Source: Bog-473 sp963809715
GTDB taxonomy: Bacteria; Actinomycetota; Acidimicrobiia; Acidimicrobiales; RAAP-2
Assembly: GCA_963809715.1 (NCBI GenBank)
Contig: CAWEKO010000010.1
Location: 186,001 to 250,000, forward strand
DNA: 64,000 bases
Reading direction: 5' to 3'
The notes beneath the pieces were generated by a model. That model did no database searches and was not told the DNA's origin. It saw only the letters and a list, made by a program, of their open reading frames with translations. The position numbers were made by a program, and so were the translations under genes. This document shows, piece by piece, positions 9,117 through 17,282 of this stretch. Within the stretch, counting starts at the first letter, position 1. Each line of letters begins with the position of its first letter.

Positions 9117-10499
9117 CTACCTGGGCGCCTCGGGGGTACCCGGCGGATCCACCCGCCCCAGTGTCGCCTCGACCACGCCGGCCAGCTGGGCGGCGATGGC
9201 GTCGGCTTGGGCCTCCTGGCGGGCCTCCACCATCACCCTCACGATCGGCTCCGTTCCGCTGGAACGCAGCAGGACCCGACCCTCGTGTCCGAGCTCGGCC
9301 TCGGCCTTGACCACTGCCTCCCAGACCGCGGTCGCGCCCGAAAGTCGCTCGGGCCGCGGGATGGGCACGTTGACCAGACGTTGGGGCACCCGCTCGACCA
9401 GGCCGGCCGAGAGGTCGACCAGGGAGCGGCCCGAACGCAACAGCAGGTCGGCCAGCGCGATGCCGGTGAGCACGCCGTCACCGGTCGTCGAGAGCGCACG
9501 GAAGATGATGTGTCCTGACTGCTCGCCGCCGAGGCTGAGCCCGCCGGCGTCGAGCGCGGCCAGGACATGACGGTCACCGACGTCCGTCTCGCGCACCTCG
9601 ATCCCCCGGGCCTCCATGGCCAGGCGGAAGCCGAGGTTGGTCATGACCGTGACCGCCACGGTGTTGCCCGACAGCCGGCCCCGCTCGGCCAGGTCGAGCG
9701 CGAAGAGGGCCAGGAGGACGTCACCGTCGACGATGGTCCCGCTGTGGTCGACCGCGATCACCCGGTCCGCGTCGCCGTCGAAGGCGAGGCCCAGGTCGGC
9801 CTGGTGCTCGACCACGGACAGGGCCAGCTGGGCCGGTTCGGTCGAGCCGCACTCGTCGTTGATGTTGGCCCCGTCGGGCAGGTCGTGGAGGGCGGTGACG
9901 CGGGCGCCCAGCTCGGCGAACACCCGGGGCGCCACGTCGCTGGCCGCGCCGTTGGCGCAATCGAGCACGATGCGCAGGCCATCGAGCCGCCGTCCTTCGA
10001 TGGTCGAGACCAGGTGCTCGCCGTAGAGGTGCGACGCCGTCGGGTCGACCGACATGCGCCCCACCCCGTGCCCGGTGGGTCGGCGCGGCGCACGGTCGGG
10101 GTCGGCCAAGAGCGCCTCGAGCTCGAGCTCGACCGCTGCCTCGACCTCCACCGGAAGCTTGGTGCCGAGCAGGCTGAACAGTTTGATGCCGTTGTCGCCG
10201 AAGGGATTGTGCGAGGCGGAGATCATGGCCCCGGGCACGCCCCGCGACTCGGCCACCGCGGCCACGCCGGGGGTGGGCAGAACGCCCAGGTCCACCACGT
10301 CGGCACCCTCCGCCGCCAAGCCGGCCGAGAAGGCGGCCTGGAGCAGCGGGCCCGAACGCCGGGTGTCGCGACCGACCACGAAGGTCGGTGCGGGAAGGGT
10401 CCGTGCCGAGGCGCGTCCGAGAGCCAGTGCCAGTTCGGCGGTCAGCTCCTCGTTGGCGACCCCGCGCACCCCATCGGTGCCGAAGCGGGCCGAACCCAC
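9117..10499 (-). CDS. glmM: Phosphoglucosamine mutase
   Basis: A 460-residue phosphohexomutase that converts glucosamine-6-phosphate to glucosamine-1-phosphate for peptidoglycan. The N-terminus is ARFGTDGVRG. The phosphoserine loop ISASHNPFGDNG places the catalytic Ser at about residue 96, the metal loop is DGDADR, and RSSGTEP lies in the C-terminal phosphate-binding domain. I choose the GTG at 10499, 14 nt after the rpsI stop, because it opens just before the conserved fold. An upstream frame overlaps rpsI and is a shadow. Confidence 0.95.
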   Translation of the reverse strand: MGSARFGTDGVRGVANEELTAELALALGRASARTLPAPTFVVGRDTRRSGPLLQAAFSAGLAAEGADVVDLGVLPTPGVAAVAESRGVPGAMISASHNPFGDNGIKLFSLLGTKLPVEVEAAVELELEALLADPDRAPRRPTGHGVGRMSVDPTASHLYGEHLVSTIEGRRLDGLRIVLDCANGAASDVAPRVFAELGARVTALHDLPDGANINDECGSTEPAQLALSVVEHQADLGLAFDGDADRVIAVDHSGTIVDGDVLLALFALDLAERGRLSGNTVAVTVMTNLGFRLAMEARGIEVRETDVGDRHVLAALDAGGLSLGGEQSGHIIFRALSTTGDGVLTGIALADLLLRSGRSLVDLSAGLVERVPQRLVNVPIPRPERLSGATAVWEAVVKAEAELGHEGRVLLRSSGTEPIVRVMVEARQEAQADAIAAQLAGVVEATLGRVDPPGTPEAPR

Positions 10500-10513
10500 T
10501 ACTGAACCTGTTG

Positions 10514-10906
10514 CTACCGCTTGGAGTACTGCGGTGCTTTGCGGGCCTTCTTCAGCCCGTACTTCTTCGACTCCTTCTCCCGCGCGTCGCGCGTGAGGAG
10601 GCCCGACCGCTTGAGCGGGGGACGGTGCTCGGGGTCGACCTCGCACAGACTGCGGGCGATGCCGAGGCGCATGGCGCCGGCCTGACCCGAGATCCCGCCC
10701 CCGTCGATGGTGGCGTCGATGTCGTAGGACTCCGCCGTGTTGGTGACCCGCAGCGGCTCGGTCACGAGCATGCGGTGGGTGGCCGAGGTGAAGTACTTCT
10801 CGAACGGAAGCTTGTTGACGGTGATCGCGCCCTGGCCGGGACGGAATCGGACGCGAGCGACGGCCTGCTTGCGGCGTCCGGTGCTCTGGGTCAAGGGAGC
10901 GGGCAT
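10514..10906 (-). CDS. rpsI: 30S ribosomal protein S9
   Basis: A 130-residue S9 whose C-terminal arm reaches the P-site tRNA. It shows TGRRKQAVARVR near the N-terminus, GGGISGQAGAMRLGIARSL in the middle and the invariant basic end KARKAPQYSKR. It is cotranscribed with rplM, 28 nt upstream, and followed by glmM. Confidence 0.97.
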   Translation of the reverse strand: MPAPLTQSTGRRKQAVARVRFRPGQGAITVNKLPFEKYFTSATHRMLVTEPLRVTNTAESYDIDATIDGGGISGQAGAMRLGIARSLCEVDPEHRPPLKRSGLLTRDAREKESKKYGLKKARKAPQYSKR

Positions 10907-10934
10907 GGGGTGGTGATGTCCTTCCTGGCGTCCG

Positions 10935-11384
10935 TCAGCCGGCGCGCCGGGCGTCGGGCAACTCGAGCGGCTCGGGCTTCTGGGCAGCGTGGGGGTGTTC
11001 GGGGCCGGCGTAGACCTGCAGCTTGCTCAGCTGCTGGCGGCCCAGGGTGTTCTTGGGGAGCATGCCGCGCACGGATCGGCGCACCAGTTCGGCGGGCTTG
11101 TTCTCGAGCAGGGTGGCGTACGAGGTCGAGCGGAGGCCACCGGGGTAGCCACTGTGGCGGTAGGCCAACTTGTCGTCGGCCTTGTTCGACGTCAGCACCA
11201 CCTTGTCGGCGTTCACCACGATCACGTGGTCGCCCGTGTCGACGTGGGGGGCGAAATAGGGGCGGTGCTTGCCGCGCAGGATGGCCGCGACCGACGAGGC
11301 CAGGCGGCCGAGCACCAGGCCGTCGGCGTCGACGACGTACCAGCTGCGCTGGATCTCGGTGACCTTCGGTGAAAATGTGCGCAC
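10935..11384 (-). CDS. rplM: 50S ribosomal protein L13
   Basis: L13, an early 50S assembly protein. Motifs are the opening RTFSPKVTEIQRSWYVVDA, GRLAS, NADKVVLT and RGMLPKNTLGR. I choose the GTG at 11384 because it gives the family N-terminus MRTFSPK (149 residues); an ATG at 11402 would add six residues (MRKIGL) and neither has a strong Shine-Dalgarno. A clear promoter and a 5' hairpin lie just upstream. Confidence 0.93.
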   Translation of the reverse strand: MRTFSPKVTEIQRSWYVVDADGLVLGRLASSVAAILRGKHRPYFAPHVDTGDHVIVVNADKVVLTSNKADDKLAYRHSGYPGGLRSTSYATLLENKPAELVRRSVRGMLPKNTLGRQQLSKLQVYAGPEHPHAAQKPEPLELPDARRAG

Positions 11385-11442
11385 AAGACCGATCTTTCGC
11401 ATCCGCGGTGGGCGAGAAGTTTGCTCCGAGGAGCGCTCCCGA

Positions 11443-11465
11443 GGCTCTCAGGGGTGCCGAGAGCC
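11443..11465 (-). promoter_or_regulatory. 5'-terminal hairpin of the rplM-rpsI transcript
   Basis: A perfect 7-bp inverted repeat (GGCTCTC / GAGAGCC) with a 9-nt loop lies directly downstream of the predicted start point and about 60 nt before rplM. It may bind a ribosomal protein for autoregulation or stabilise the mRNA 5' end. I recognise no named leader family. Confidence 0.45.
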
Positions 11466-11473
11466 GACGTAAC

Positions 11474-11502
11474 AGGATAGGGCTTCCGGACAGTGCCAGC
11501 AA
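11474..11502 (-). promoter_or_regulatory. Promoter of rplM-rpsI
   Basis: On the minus strand a TTGCTG box (11497-11502) and a TATCCT box (11474-11479) are separated by exactly 17 nt, a good sigma-70-type (HrdB/SigA) promoter. Transcription would start near 11467, about 80 nt before rplM. The rest of 11503-11742 holds no gene that I can support. Confidence 0.6.
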
Positions 11503-11652
11503 GCCGCCGCGTGCCTTTGGCCAGGTAACCGGCCGATTCTGCGTCCCGTCCTCTCCCGCGGCCGAACTCGAGACCGGGCGGGTCCAGAAAGTCGACTCGC
11601 TCGACAACCGTCCCCGGACAAGGGAGCCAGGCGAGAAGAGACCTCGTACGTC

Positions 11653-11666
11653 ACCCCAATGGGGGT
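11653..11666 (-). terminator. Possible hairpin downstream of truA
   Basis: ACCCC and GGGGT arms around a short loop lie 75-90 nt past the truA stop. There is no U-run, so this would be an actinobacterial-style terminator at best. It separates truA from the rplM promoter region. Confidence 0.25.
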
Positions 11667-11742
11667 TGGAGGAGGCTCGTTTTGCGTGCCCTCGCCGTGG
11701 GTGCGGTGGGCGGTCTCCACCCGGCCTGGCGGGCCTCGCGCC

Positions 11743-12594
11743 TCAGTCCGGCCGAGGCGTTGCGGTCGACGTGACGTCGTAGGAGACCGAGACCAGGCAC
11801 AGACCCCAGGCCGGCGCCGGGTCGGGCATCTGGTGGCGGGACTTGGCACGAAGGCTTTCCATCAGACCGGCTGCGTTCTGGCGACCCCGGCCCACCTCGA
11901 CCAGGGCGCCGACCAGCGCGCGCACCATCTGGTGGCAGAACGAGTTGGCACCGATGTCGAAACGCAACAGACGACCCTCTGTCCCACCGTCCCGGGCGTC
12001 CCGTGCCTCGGCTCCGTCGTCGACGCTCCACTGGGCCCGGGTGACGCGGCGCTCGAGGGGCTCCGAGCCGTCGGTGCCCGGCCGACGCCGACAGAAGGAG
12101 CGGAAGTCGTGGGTGCCGAGCAGGACATCGGACGCCGTGCGCATGGAGACCAGGTCGAGTGGGTCCCGAACGTGCCAGGCGATGGCCGAGAGCAACGGGT
12201 CGGGTGCGGGTGCGTTCCAGACCAGGTACCGGTAGCCCCGGCCCGTGGCCGAGCGCCGGGCGTCGAACTCGGCTCCAGCCTTCTCGGCCCGAACGACGAC
12301 GACCTTGGGTGCCAGTTGACGGTTGATCGCCCGGGCGAGACCGACTCCGTCGTACGCGATGGGCGGCAGGTCGACGTGGATGACCTGACCCCGGGCGTGT
12401 ACGCCCGCGTCGGTGCGGCCGGCACAGGTGATCACGGGCGGCTCGCTCATGCGGGCGGTGCGCTCGAGGGCCAGGCGCAGCGCGCCGGCGACCGTCGGGA
12501 CCTCGGGCTGGAGGGCGAAACCCCGGAAGGCCGCCCCGTCGTAGGCAAGCAGGAGCCTCCAGCGCTGCAGATCAGCGCCGGCGGATCGCTCCAC
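11743..12594 (-). CDS. truA: tRNA pseudouridine(38-40) synthase
   Basis: A 283-residue TruA that isomerises uridines 38-40 of the anticodon arm. The catalytic Asp lies in AGRTDAGVHA, and LLAYDGAAFRG, the RAINRQLAP segment and the C-terminal FCHQMVRALVGALVEVGRG follow the family order. The start is GTG at 12594, two bases after the rplQ stop, so it is the distal gene of the alpha operon, as in many actinobacteria. Confidence 0.94.
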   Translation of the reverse strand: MERSAGADLQRWRLLLAYDGAAFRGFALQPEVPTVAGALRLALERTARMSEPPVITCAGRTDAGVHARGQVIHVDLPPIAYDGVGLARAINRQLAPKVVVVRAEKAGAEFDARRSATGRGYRYLVWNAPAPDPLLSAIAWHVRDPLDLVSMRTASDVLLGTHDFRSFCRRRPGTDGSEPLERRVTRAQWSVDDGAEARDARDGGTEGRLLRFDIGANSFCHQMVRALVGALVEVGRGRQNAAGLMESLRAKSRHQMPDPAPAWGLCLVSVSYDVTSTATPRPD

Positions 12595-12596
12595 CC

Positions 12597-12950
12597 CTAG
12601 ACGAACTCGATGCGCGCCATCGGCGCGTTGTCACCCGGGCGCGGGCCGAGCTTGAGGATCCGGGTGTAGCCGCCGGGCCGGTCGGTGTAGCGCGGGCCGA
12701 TCTCCTCGAAGAGCTTGTGCGTCATGTCCTTGTCGCGGATGAGGGCCACCACGTTGCGGTGGTTGGCCACACCGCCCTGGCGGGCCGCGGTGACGCATTT
12801 CTCGGCGACGGGCCGTAGGGCCTTCGCCCTGGCCTCGGTGGTGACGAGCGACTCGGCGGCGATCAGCGACGCCACCAGGTTGCCGAGCATGGCCTTCTGG
12901 TGCGACGACGAACCGCCCATCCGGCGGCCGCGCTTGGGGGTTGCCTGCAT
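12597..12950 (-). CDS. rplQ: 50S ribosomal protein L17
   Basis: A 117-residue L17, a 50S protein near the tunnel exit. It has KRGRRMGGSSSHQKAMLGNLVASLI at the N-terminus and the end GPRPGDNAPMARIEFV. It is 11 nt downstream of rpoA, the usual alpha-operon order, and is of normal length without an added tail. Confidence 0.96.
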   Translation of the reverse strand: MQATPKRGRRMGGSSSHQKAMLGNLVASLIAAESLVTTEARAKALRPVAEKCVTAARQGGVANHRNVVALIRDKDMTHKLFEEIGPRYTDRPGGYTRILKLGPRPGDNAPMARIEFV

Positions 12951-12961
12951 CGTTGTGTCCC

Positions 12962-13900
12962 TTAGTCCCTCGTGCGCAGCGAAAGGCCACGCTCGTCCAG
13001 GCGCTGGACCACCTCGTCGGCCGACTTCTGGCCGAAGTTGGTGATGGCCAGGAGGTCCTCCATGGTCCGCTCGACCAGCTCGCCGATCGTGTTGATCTGA
13101 GCCCGCTTGAGGCAGTTGCGGGGGCGCTCGGAGAGGTCGAGCTCCTCGATGCGCAGATCGAGGTCGGGCGAGCCACTCGTGATGGTCCCGGTGTCGCCGA
13201 GCTCCAGGCCCTGGGGGGCCTCTTCGAGATCGGCCACCAGCGAAACGAGGTTGCGCAGCGTGTCGCCGGCCGAGGCCAGCGCCTCACGGGGCGAGATGGT
13301 GCCGTCGGTCTCGATGTCGAGCACCAGGCGGTCGTAGTTGGTGGACTGCTCCACCCGGACCGGCTCGATGTCGAAGGTGACCCGGTGCACGGGCGAGAAG
13401 ATGGAGTCGATCGGGATGACACCGATGGTCGACGACCGCTTGTTCTTGTCGGCCGACGCGTAACCCCGCCCCCGCTCCACCGTCACGTCGACGGCCAGAC
13501 GGCCCTTGGCGTTGATGGAAGCGATGTGCAGGTCGGGGTTCAACACCTCGACGTCGGACGTCAGCTGCAGGTCCGCCGCCGTGGCGTCGGCCGGGCCCCG
13601 CACGTCCAGGCGCAATGTGACCTGCTCGTCGGAGTGCACCCGCACCAGGAGGTCCTTGAGGTTGAGGATGATGTCGGTGACATCCTCCTTGACCCCGGGG
13701 AGCGTCGTGAACTCGTGCAGCGCCTCGTCGAAGCGCAGTTGGGTGACGGCGCCGCCGGGGATGGACGAGAGGAGGGTACGGCGCAACGAGTTGCCCAGCG
13801 TGGTGCCGAAGCCCGGGTCGAGCGGGCCAATGGCGAAACGCTGGCGGTTGTTCTGTTCCTCGTCGACGACTTCGACGGTCGGTCGTTGGATGATCAGCAT
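12962..13900 (-). CDS. rpoA: DNA-directed RNA polymerase subunit alpha
   Basis: A 312-residue alpha subunit, which nucleates core assembly and contacts promoters and activators. The N-terminal dimerisation domain has GPLDPGFGTTLGNSLRRTLLSSIPG. The C-terminal domain has ELDLSERPRNCLKRAQINTIGELVERT with the helix-hairpin-helix that binds UP elements. The C-terminus is slightly shorter than in streptomycetes. The gene sits between rpsD and rplQ. Confidence 0.97.
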   Translation of the reverse strand: MLIIQRPTVEVVDEEQNNRQRFAIGPLDPGFGTTLGNSLRRTLLSSIPGGAVTQLRFDEALHEFTTLPGVKEDVTDIILNLKDLLVRVHSDEQVTLRLDVRGPADATAADLQLTSDVEVLNPDLHIASINAKGRLAVDVTVERGRGYASADKNKRSSTIGVIPIDSIFSPVHRVTFDIEPVRVEQSTNYDRLVLDIETDGTISPREALASAGDTLRNLVSLVADLEEAPQGLELGDTGTITSGSPDLDLRIEELDLSERPRNCLKRAQINTIGELVERTMEDLLAITNFGQKSADEVVQRLDERGLSLRTRD

Positions 13901-13933
13901 GGTGGGTGCTCCTGTTGCGGGGGTGAAAGAGGA

Positions 13934-14581
13934 CTACTTCGAGTAGAGCTCGACGATGAGTTGCTCCTGGACGGGCTCGTCGATGTGCTCACGCTGCGGC
14001 GGGTTCAGCACGGCCACGGAGAAGCCGGCGTCACCGGTCTCCAGCCAGGCCGGAGTCTGGCGCTCCAGGGTGTCCATGTTACGGCGTACGAAGAAGTTCC
14101 CCCGGGTCGCCTCGCGCAGCTCCACCTTGTCGCCCTTGCGGACGCGGTAGCTCGGGATCGTGACCCGCTTGCCGTTCACCGTCACGTGACCGTGGCGGAC
14201 GAACTGGCGGGACTGGCGCCGGCTGGCCCCCCACCCGGCCCGGAACACGACGTTGTCCAGGCGGAGCTCCAGGTTGCGCAGGAGGTTCTCACCGGTGATT
14301 CCGGGCTGGCGGTTCGCCTCCTCGTACATGTTGCGGAATTGCTTCTCCAAGATCCCGTAGATCCGGCGCGCCTTCTGCTTCTCACGCAGCTGGGCCAGGT
14401 ACTCCGAGCCCTGCCGCATACGGTCGCGGCCGTGCTCACCGGGCGGGTAGGCGCGGCTGTGCCGGTCGGTCACCGCCTCGGAGACCGGGCACTTCAGCGA
14501 GTAGCAGCGCTCGCCCTTCAAGAACAGTTTGGTCCGCTCGCGCCGACAGAGTCGGCAGACGGGACCGGTGTATCGAGCCAT
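13934..14581 (-). CDS. rpsD: 30S ribosomal protein S4 (zinc form)
   Basis: A 215-residue S4, a primary 16S rRNA binder that also helps helicase activity on mRNA. Cysteines C9, C12, C26 and C31 form the zinc-binding C+ version. The S4 domain follows (NVVFRAGWGASRRQSRQFVRHGHVTVNGKRV). The ATG at 14581 follows a GGAAT/GAAGGA-rich leader and starts MARYTGPVCRLCRRE; the open frame upstream overlaps rpsK and is not part of the protein. It carries a slightly long C-terminus. Confidence 0.96.
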   Translation of the reverse strand: MARYTGPVCRLCRRERTKLFLKGERCYSLKCPVSEAVTDRHSRAYPPGEHGRDRMRQGSEYLAQLREKQKARRIYGILEKQFRNMYEEANRQPGITGENLLRNLELRLDNVVFRAGWGASRRQSRQFVRHGHVTVNGKRVTIPSYRVRKGDKVELREATRGNFFVRRNMDTLERQTPAWLETGDAGFSVAVLNPPQREHIDEPVQEQLIVELYSK

Positions 14582-14601
14582 AAAGATTCCTTCTTCGAGA
14601 C

Positions 14602-15003
14602 TTAGACGCGACGCCGCTTTTTCGGGCGGCAACCGTTGTGGGGGATCGGGGTGACGTCCTTGATGCCGACCACTTCGATGCCGACCGCAGCCAGCGAGCG
14701 GATGGCGGTCTCGCGGCCCGAGCCCGGACCGCGCACCAACACGTCCACCTTGCGCACCCCGTGCTCCATGGCGCGCTTGGCGCAGGCCTCGGCGGCCAGC
14801 TGGGCGGCGAAGGGCGTCGACTTGCGCGAGCCCTTGAAGCCGACGTTGCCGGCCGAGGCCCAGGCGAGGACGTTGCCCTCGGGGTCGGCGATGGAAACGA
14901 TCGTGTTGTTGAACGAGCTCTTGATGTGGGCGACGCCGTAGGCGATGTTCTTGCGCTCCTTCTTGCGAGGGCGCCGCTGACCGGGCTTGGTGGTCTTGGC
15001 CAC
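14602..15003 (-). CDS. rpsK: 30S ribosomal protein S11
   Basis: A 133-residue S11 from the 30S platform. Motifs are AHIKSSFNNTIVSI, GFKGSRKSTPFAAQ, VLVRGPGSGRE and the end PHNGCRPKKRRRV. The start is GTG at 15003 sharing one base with the rpsM TAG stop (TAGTG), so re-initiation is likely. Confidence 0.97.
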   Translation of the reverse strand: MAKTTKPGQRRPRKKERKNIAYGVAHIKSSFNNTIVSIADPEGNVLAWASAGNVGFKGSRKSTPFAAQLAAEACAKRAMEHGVRKVDVLVRGPGSGRETAIRSLAAVGIEVVGIKDVTPIPHNGCRPKKRRRV

Positions 15004-15380
15004 TACTTCTTCACCTTCTTCTTGCCGGCCACCGTCTTCTTGGGGCCCTTACGGGTGCGGGCATTGGTGTGGGTGCGCTGGCCGTGGACCGGCAGGCCCT
15101 TGCGGTGGCGCACGCCCTCGTAGCAGTTGATCTCCATCTTGCGCTTGATGTCCTGGGAGACGTCACGGCGCAGGTCACCCTCGACCCGGAAGCTGGTGTC
15201 GATGAAGGTGCGGAGCTTGGCCACCTCCTCGTCCGTCAGGTCGCGGACGCGGGTGGAGGGGTTGATGTCGGTGGCTTCGGTGATCTGCTTCGAGAGCGTC
15301 GGACCGATGCCGTAGATGTAGGTCAAGGCGATCTCGAGGCGCTTCTCGCGCGGGATGTCCACCCCGGAAATACGGGCCAT
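15003..15380 (-). CDS. rpsM: 30S ribosomal protein S13
   Basis: A 125-residue S13 from the 30S head, contacting tRNA and L5. It begins MARISGVDIPREKR, includes TYIYGIG and the RHRKGLPVHGQRTHTNARTRKGP segment, and ends in a lysine-rich tail. It follows rpmJ by 13 nt. Confidence 0.97.
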   Translation of the reverse strand: MARISGVDIPREKRLEIALTYIYGIGPTLSKQITEATDINPSTRVRDLTDEEVAKLRTFIDTSFRVEGDLRRDVSQDIKRKMEINCYEGVRHRKGLPVHGQRTHTNARTRKGPKKTVAGKKKVKK

Positions 15381-15393
15381 GTGCCTTCCTCTC

Positions 15394-15507
15394 CTAACCC
15401 TGCCGCTGCTTGTGGCGCGGGTTGTCGCAGATCACCCGGACCACGCCGCGGCGCCGGATGACCTTGCACTTCTCACAGATCGGCTTCACGCTCGGCCGAA
15501 CCTTCAC
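15394..15507 (-). CDS. rpmJ: 50S ribosomal protein L36
   Basis: A 37-residue L36. Reading the minus strand from the GTG at 15507 gives MKVRPSVKPICEKCK followed by a basic stretch and CDNPRHKQRQG. The three cysteines (11, 14, 27) and H32 form the zinc site of the C+ form. AGGAC lies about 5-6 nt upstream of the GTG. It falls between infA and rpsM, its standard position. Confidence 0.94.
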   Translation of the reverse strand: MKVRPSVKPICEKCKVIRRRGVVRVICDNPRHKQRQG

Positions 15508-15539
15508 TGGCGTCCTGTCCTCTACTTCGTGTCCCGGTA

Positions 15540-15764
15540 CTACTTGTACCGGTAGGTGATGCGACCTCGGTTGAGGTCGTATGGAGTCAGCTCCACTTGC
15601 ACTTTGTCGCCCGGGAGGATGCGGATGCGGTGCATGCGCATCTTTCCGGAGCTGTGGGCCAGCACCTTGTGCCCGTTCTCGAGTTCGACCCGGAACATGG
15701 CGTTCGGCAGTGGCTCGACGACCGTGCCTTCGAGCACGATCGCGTCTTCCTTGGGCTTGGGCAG
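15540..15764 (-). CDS. infA: Translation initiation factor IF-1, apparent CTG start
   Basis: A 74-residue IF-1, the S1-fold factor that occupies the A site during initiation. The body has VLEGTVVEPLPNAMFRVELE, HSSGKMRMHRIRILPGD and the end YDLNRGRITYRYK. In frame there is no ATG, GTG or TTG near the family start. The codon in the right place is CTG (15762-15764), giving MPKPKEDAI, preceded by GAGGAG (15771-15776) at a 6-nt spacing. The frame stays open far upstream but without similarity. A GTG eight codons further in would remove the first strand. Confidence 0.9.
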   Translation of the reverse strand: MPKPKEDAIVLEGTVVEPLPNAMFRVELENGHKVLAHSSGKMRMHRIRILPGDKVQVELTPYDLNRGRITYRYK

Positions 15765-15898
15765 GTGACTCTCCTCGAAATTCTTTGTGTCATGTTGCGC
15801 CGAGCCGAGCCGGGCGGCGCGACGGCCACACGACGGGTACTCGGACACGTGGCACAGGGAGCGATCCGCGAGAGATCCCGGCTCTGAGCCAGCGAAAT

Positions 15899-15927
15899 AT
15901 TCTACCGCAATCCGGAACGAATTCCAG
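15899..15927 (-). promoter_or_regulatory. Promoter of the infA-rpmJ-alpha operon
   Basis: The minus strand has TAGAAT (15899-15904) preceded at 17 nt by CTGGAA (15922-15927). The -10 is identical to that of the rpsL operon. Start would be near 15892, leaving a leader of about 128 nt before infA. The rest of 15928-16128 shows no gene and must also hold the promoter of the divergent PadR gene. Confidence 0.5.
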
Positions 15928-16128
15928 CCGGAGATTTCCTGGTCAGGTCGGACCTTGCTCTCCGGCCCGGCAAATCCCCCCGGGGAGACCCGCGGCGTTT
16001 CCCCAGCGTACCCGCCGGGAGCCAACGAGGCGCCCGGACCATCGTCGCCTCGCCGCCACCGACTCGTCGTGCCTTGGGCGCGGCTCCCCGATACCCTCAT
16101 AGGTAACCGTTAGGGGTCGAATCCAACG

Positions 16129-16719
16129 ATGCACCAGGAAGTTGTCCTCGCCATGCTGGCCGAAGAGCCCTCCCACGGCTACGCGCTGCGAACCCGTCTC
16201 GGGGTTGTGCTCGAGCCGCTGGGCCAGCCGCTCAACGAGGGGCAGATCTACGTCACCTTGACCCGGTTGGAGAAGGCCGGGCTCGTCCGGGCCGAAGCCG
16301 AGGGGACCGAGCGGCCCGAACGCAAGGTCTACGTCCTCACCCCCCGGGGCGAGGACCGGGTGGCCGAGTGGCTGGCCGAGGTCAGCTGGCCCAAGCCCGA
16401 TCTGGCCGAATTCCACCTCAAGCTGATGACGGCGGCGGCCGCCCGCCTGGCCGACCCCATCGGGATCATCGACGACCAACGCCGCACCCTGCTGCGCCGG
16501 CTCCGTGATGCCCAGCGGGCAGCCCGGGACGAAGCCGCCGGCTCCGACGGCGCCCTCCTGCTCGAGGGGGTCGTGCTGCGCCTTCGGGCCGACCTGCGCT
16601 GGCTCGAGGCCTGCGAGACCACCTGGACCAACCGGCGAGGGAGTGCCCCGTCCGCCGGCCCGCCCGGATCCGACGCTGGCTCCGAGCGAGTCCGAGCCCG
16701 AGTCCGAGCCCGAGCCTGA
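16129..16719 (+). CDS. PadR-family transcriptional regulator
   Basis: A 196-residue winged-helix regulator. The PadR domain (1-80) begins VVLAMLAEEPSHGYALRTRL and has QIYVTLTRLEKAGLVRAE, the recognition region. A PadR C-terminal-like helical region follows (about 90-165; FHLKLMTAAAARLAD). The last 25 residues are a low-complexity SERVRARVRARA end encoded by a six-base DNA repeat. It stands alone, divergent from infA, with no obvious target transporter beside it; the nearest downstream gene, a VOC protein, is on the other strand. Confidence 0.85.
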   Translation: MHQEVVLAMLAEEPSHGYALRTRLGVVLEPLGQPLNEGQIYVTLTRLEKAGLVRAEAEGTERPERKVYVLTPRGEDRVAEWLAEVSWPKPDLAEFHLKLMTAAAARLADPIGIIDDQRRTLLRRLRDAQRAARDEAAGSDGALLLEGVVLRLRADLRWLEACETTWTNRRGSAPSAGPPGSDAGSERVRARVRARA

Positions 16720-16737
16720 GTCGGAGCCAGAGCGAGG
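16684..16737 (+). repeat. Hexanucleotide repeat at the 3' end of the PadR gene
   Basis: Alternating gagtcc and gagccc units run through the last codons of the PadR gene and past its stop. Slippage here would change only the protein tail. Confidence 0.75.
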
Positions 16738-16743
16738 GCGACC

Positions 16744-17199
16744 TCAGCTGTAGCGCGGCGCCCGGGTCCCCGGCGGGTGGAAGACGCCGGGCTCGGCGTC
16801 GGGGTTCTCCACGCAGACCTCGCACTCCAGCCCGTCGGGGTCACGGAAGAACATGGAGAGCACCGGGCCGAAGTCGGTCACGAAGTCGTCCGCCGCGCCC
16901 CGCGCCATGAGTCGGCGCCGGGCCTCCTCGAAGTCCGCCAGCGAGGCCGCCTGCAGGGCCAGGTGGTCGAGGCGTCCCCGCCCGAGCATCGGCGTCTGGC
17001 GCTCCGCCTCGGTGTTCCCGTTGACCTCGAAGACGTTGAACTCGGCCTGCTCCCCGACCTTGACGAAGGTCAGCCGGCCCTCCCCGCCCATGTCCTGCTG
17101 GCCGAGCATCTCGGCGCCGAAGACCTCGCGGTAGAAGCCGACGAAGCGTTCGGTGTCCGACGTCAGCACCGCCACGTGGTTGAACCCGTTGGTGAGCAC
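16744..17199 (-). CDS. VOC-family (glyoxalase/dioxygenase-like) protein
   Basis: A 151-residue vicinal-oxygen-chelate protein with two beta-alpha-beta-beta-beta modules. His near residue 8 (FNHVAVLTSD), the second-module LDHLALQ and the terminal FRDPDGLECEVCVEN supply the usual His/Glu metal ligands. Such proteins may be lyases, epimerases or resistance proteins; nothing here picks one. It lies between map and the PadR gene and is convergent with the latter. Confidence 0.8.
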   Translation of the reverse strand: MLTNGFNHVAVLTSDTERFVGFYREVFGAEMLGQQDMGGEGRLTFVKVGEQAEFNVFEVNGNTEAERQTPMLGRGRLDHLALQAASLADFEEARRRLMARGAADDFVTDFGPVLSMFFRDPDGLECEVCVENPDAEPGVFHPPGTRAPRYS

Positions 17200-17282
17200 C
17201 CTGTCCTCCCTTCAACACGAGCCGCTCCAGCATCGCGCCGGGCCGGCCCGGCCGTCGCCCCCGAACCGGAGCCAACGGCCCG

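Noticed and set aside
11519..11534. ggcc-aggtaacc-ggcc near-palindrome upstream of rplM
   Set aside because: Shares ggttacc with the operator motif, but a 7-mer of this kind is expected several times in 64 kb and the flanks differ.
15540..16100. 186-codon version of infA
   Set aside because: The extra N-terminal residues have no similarity, cross the likely promoter and have no ribosome site; the CTG start explains the gene better.
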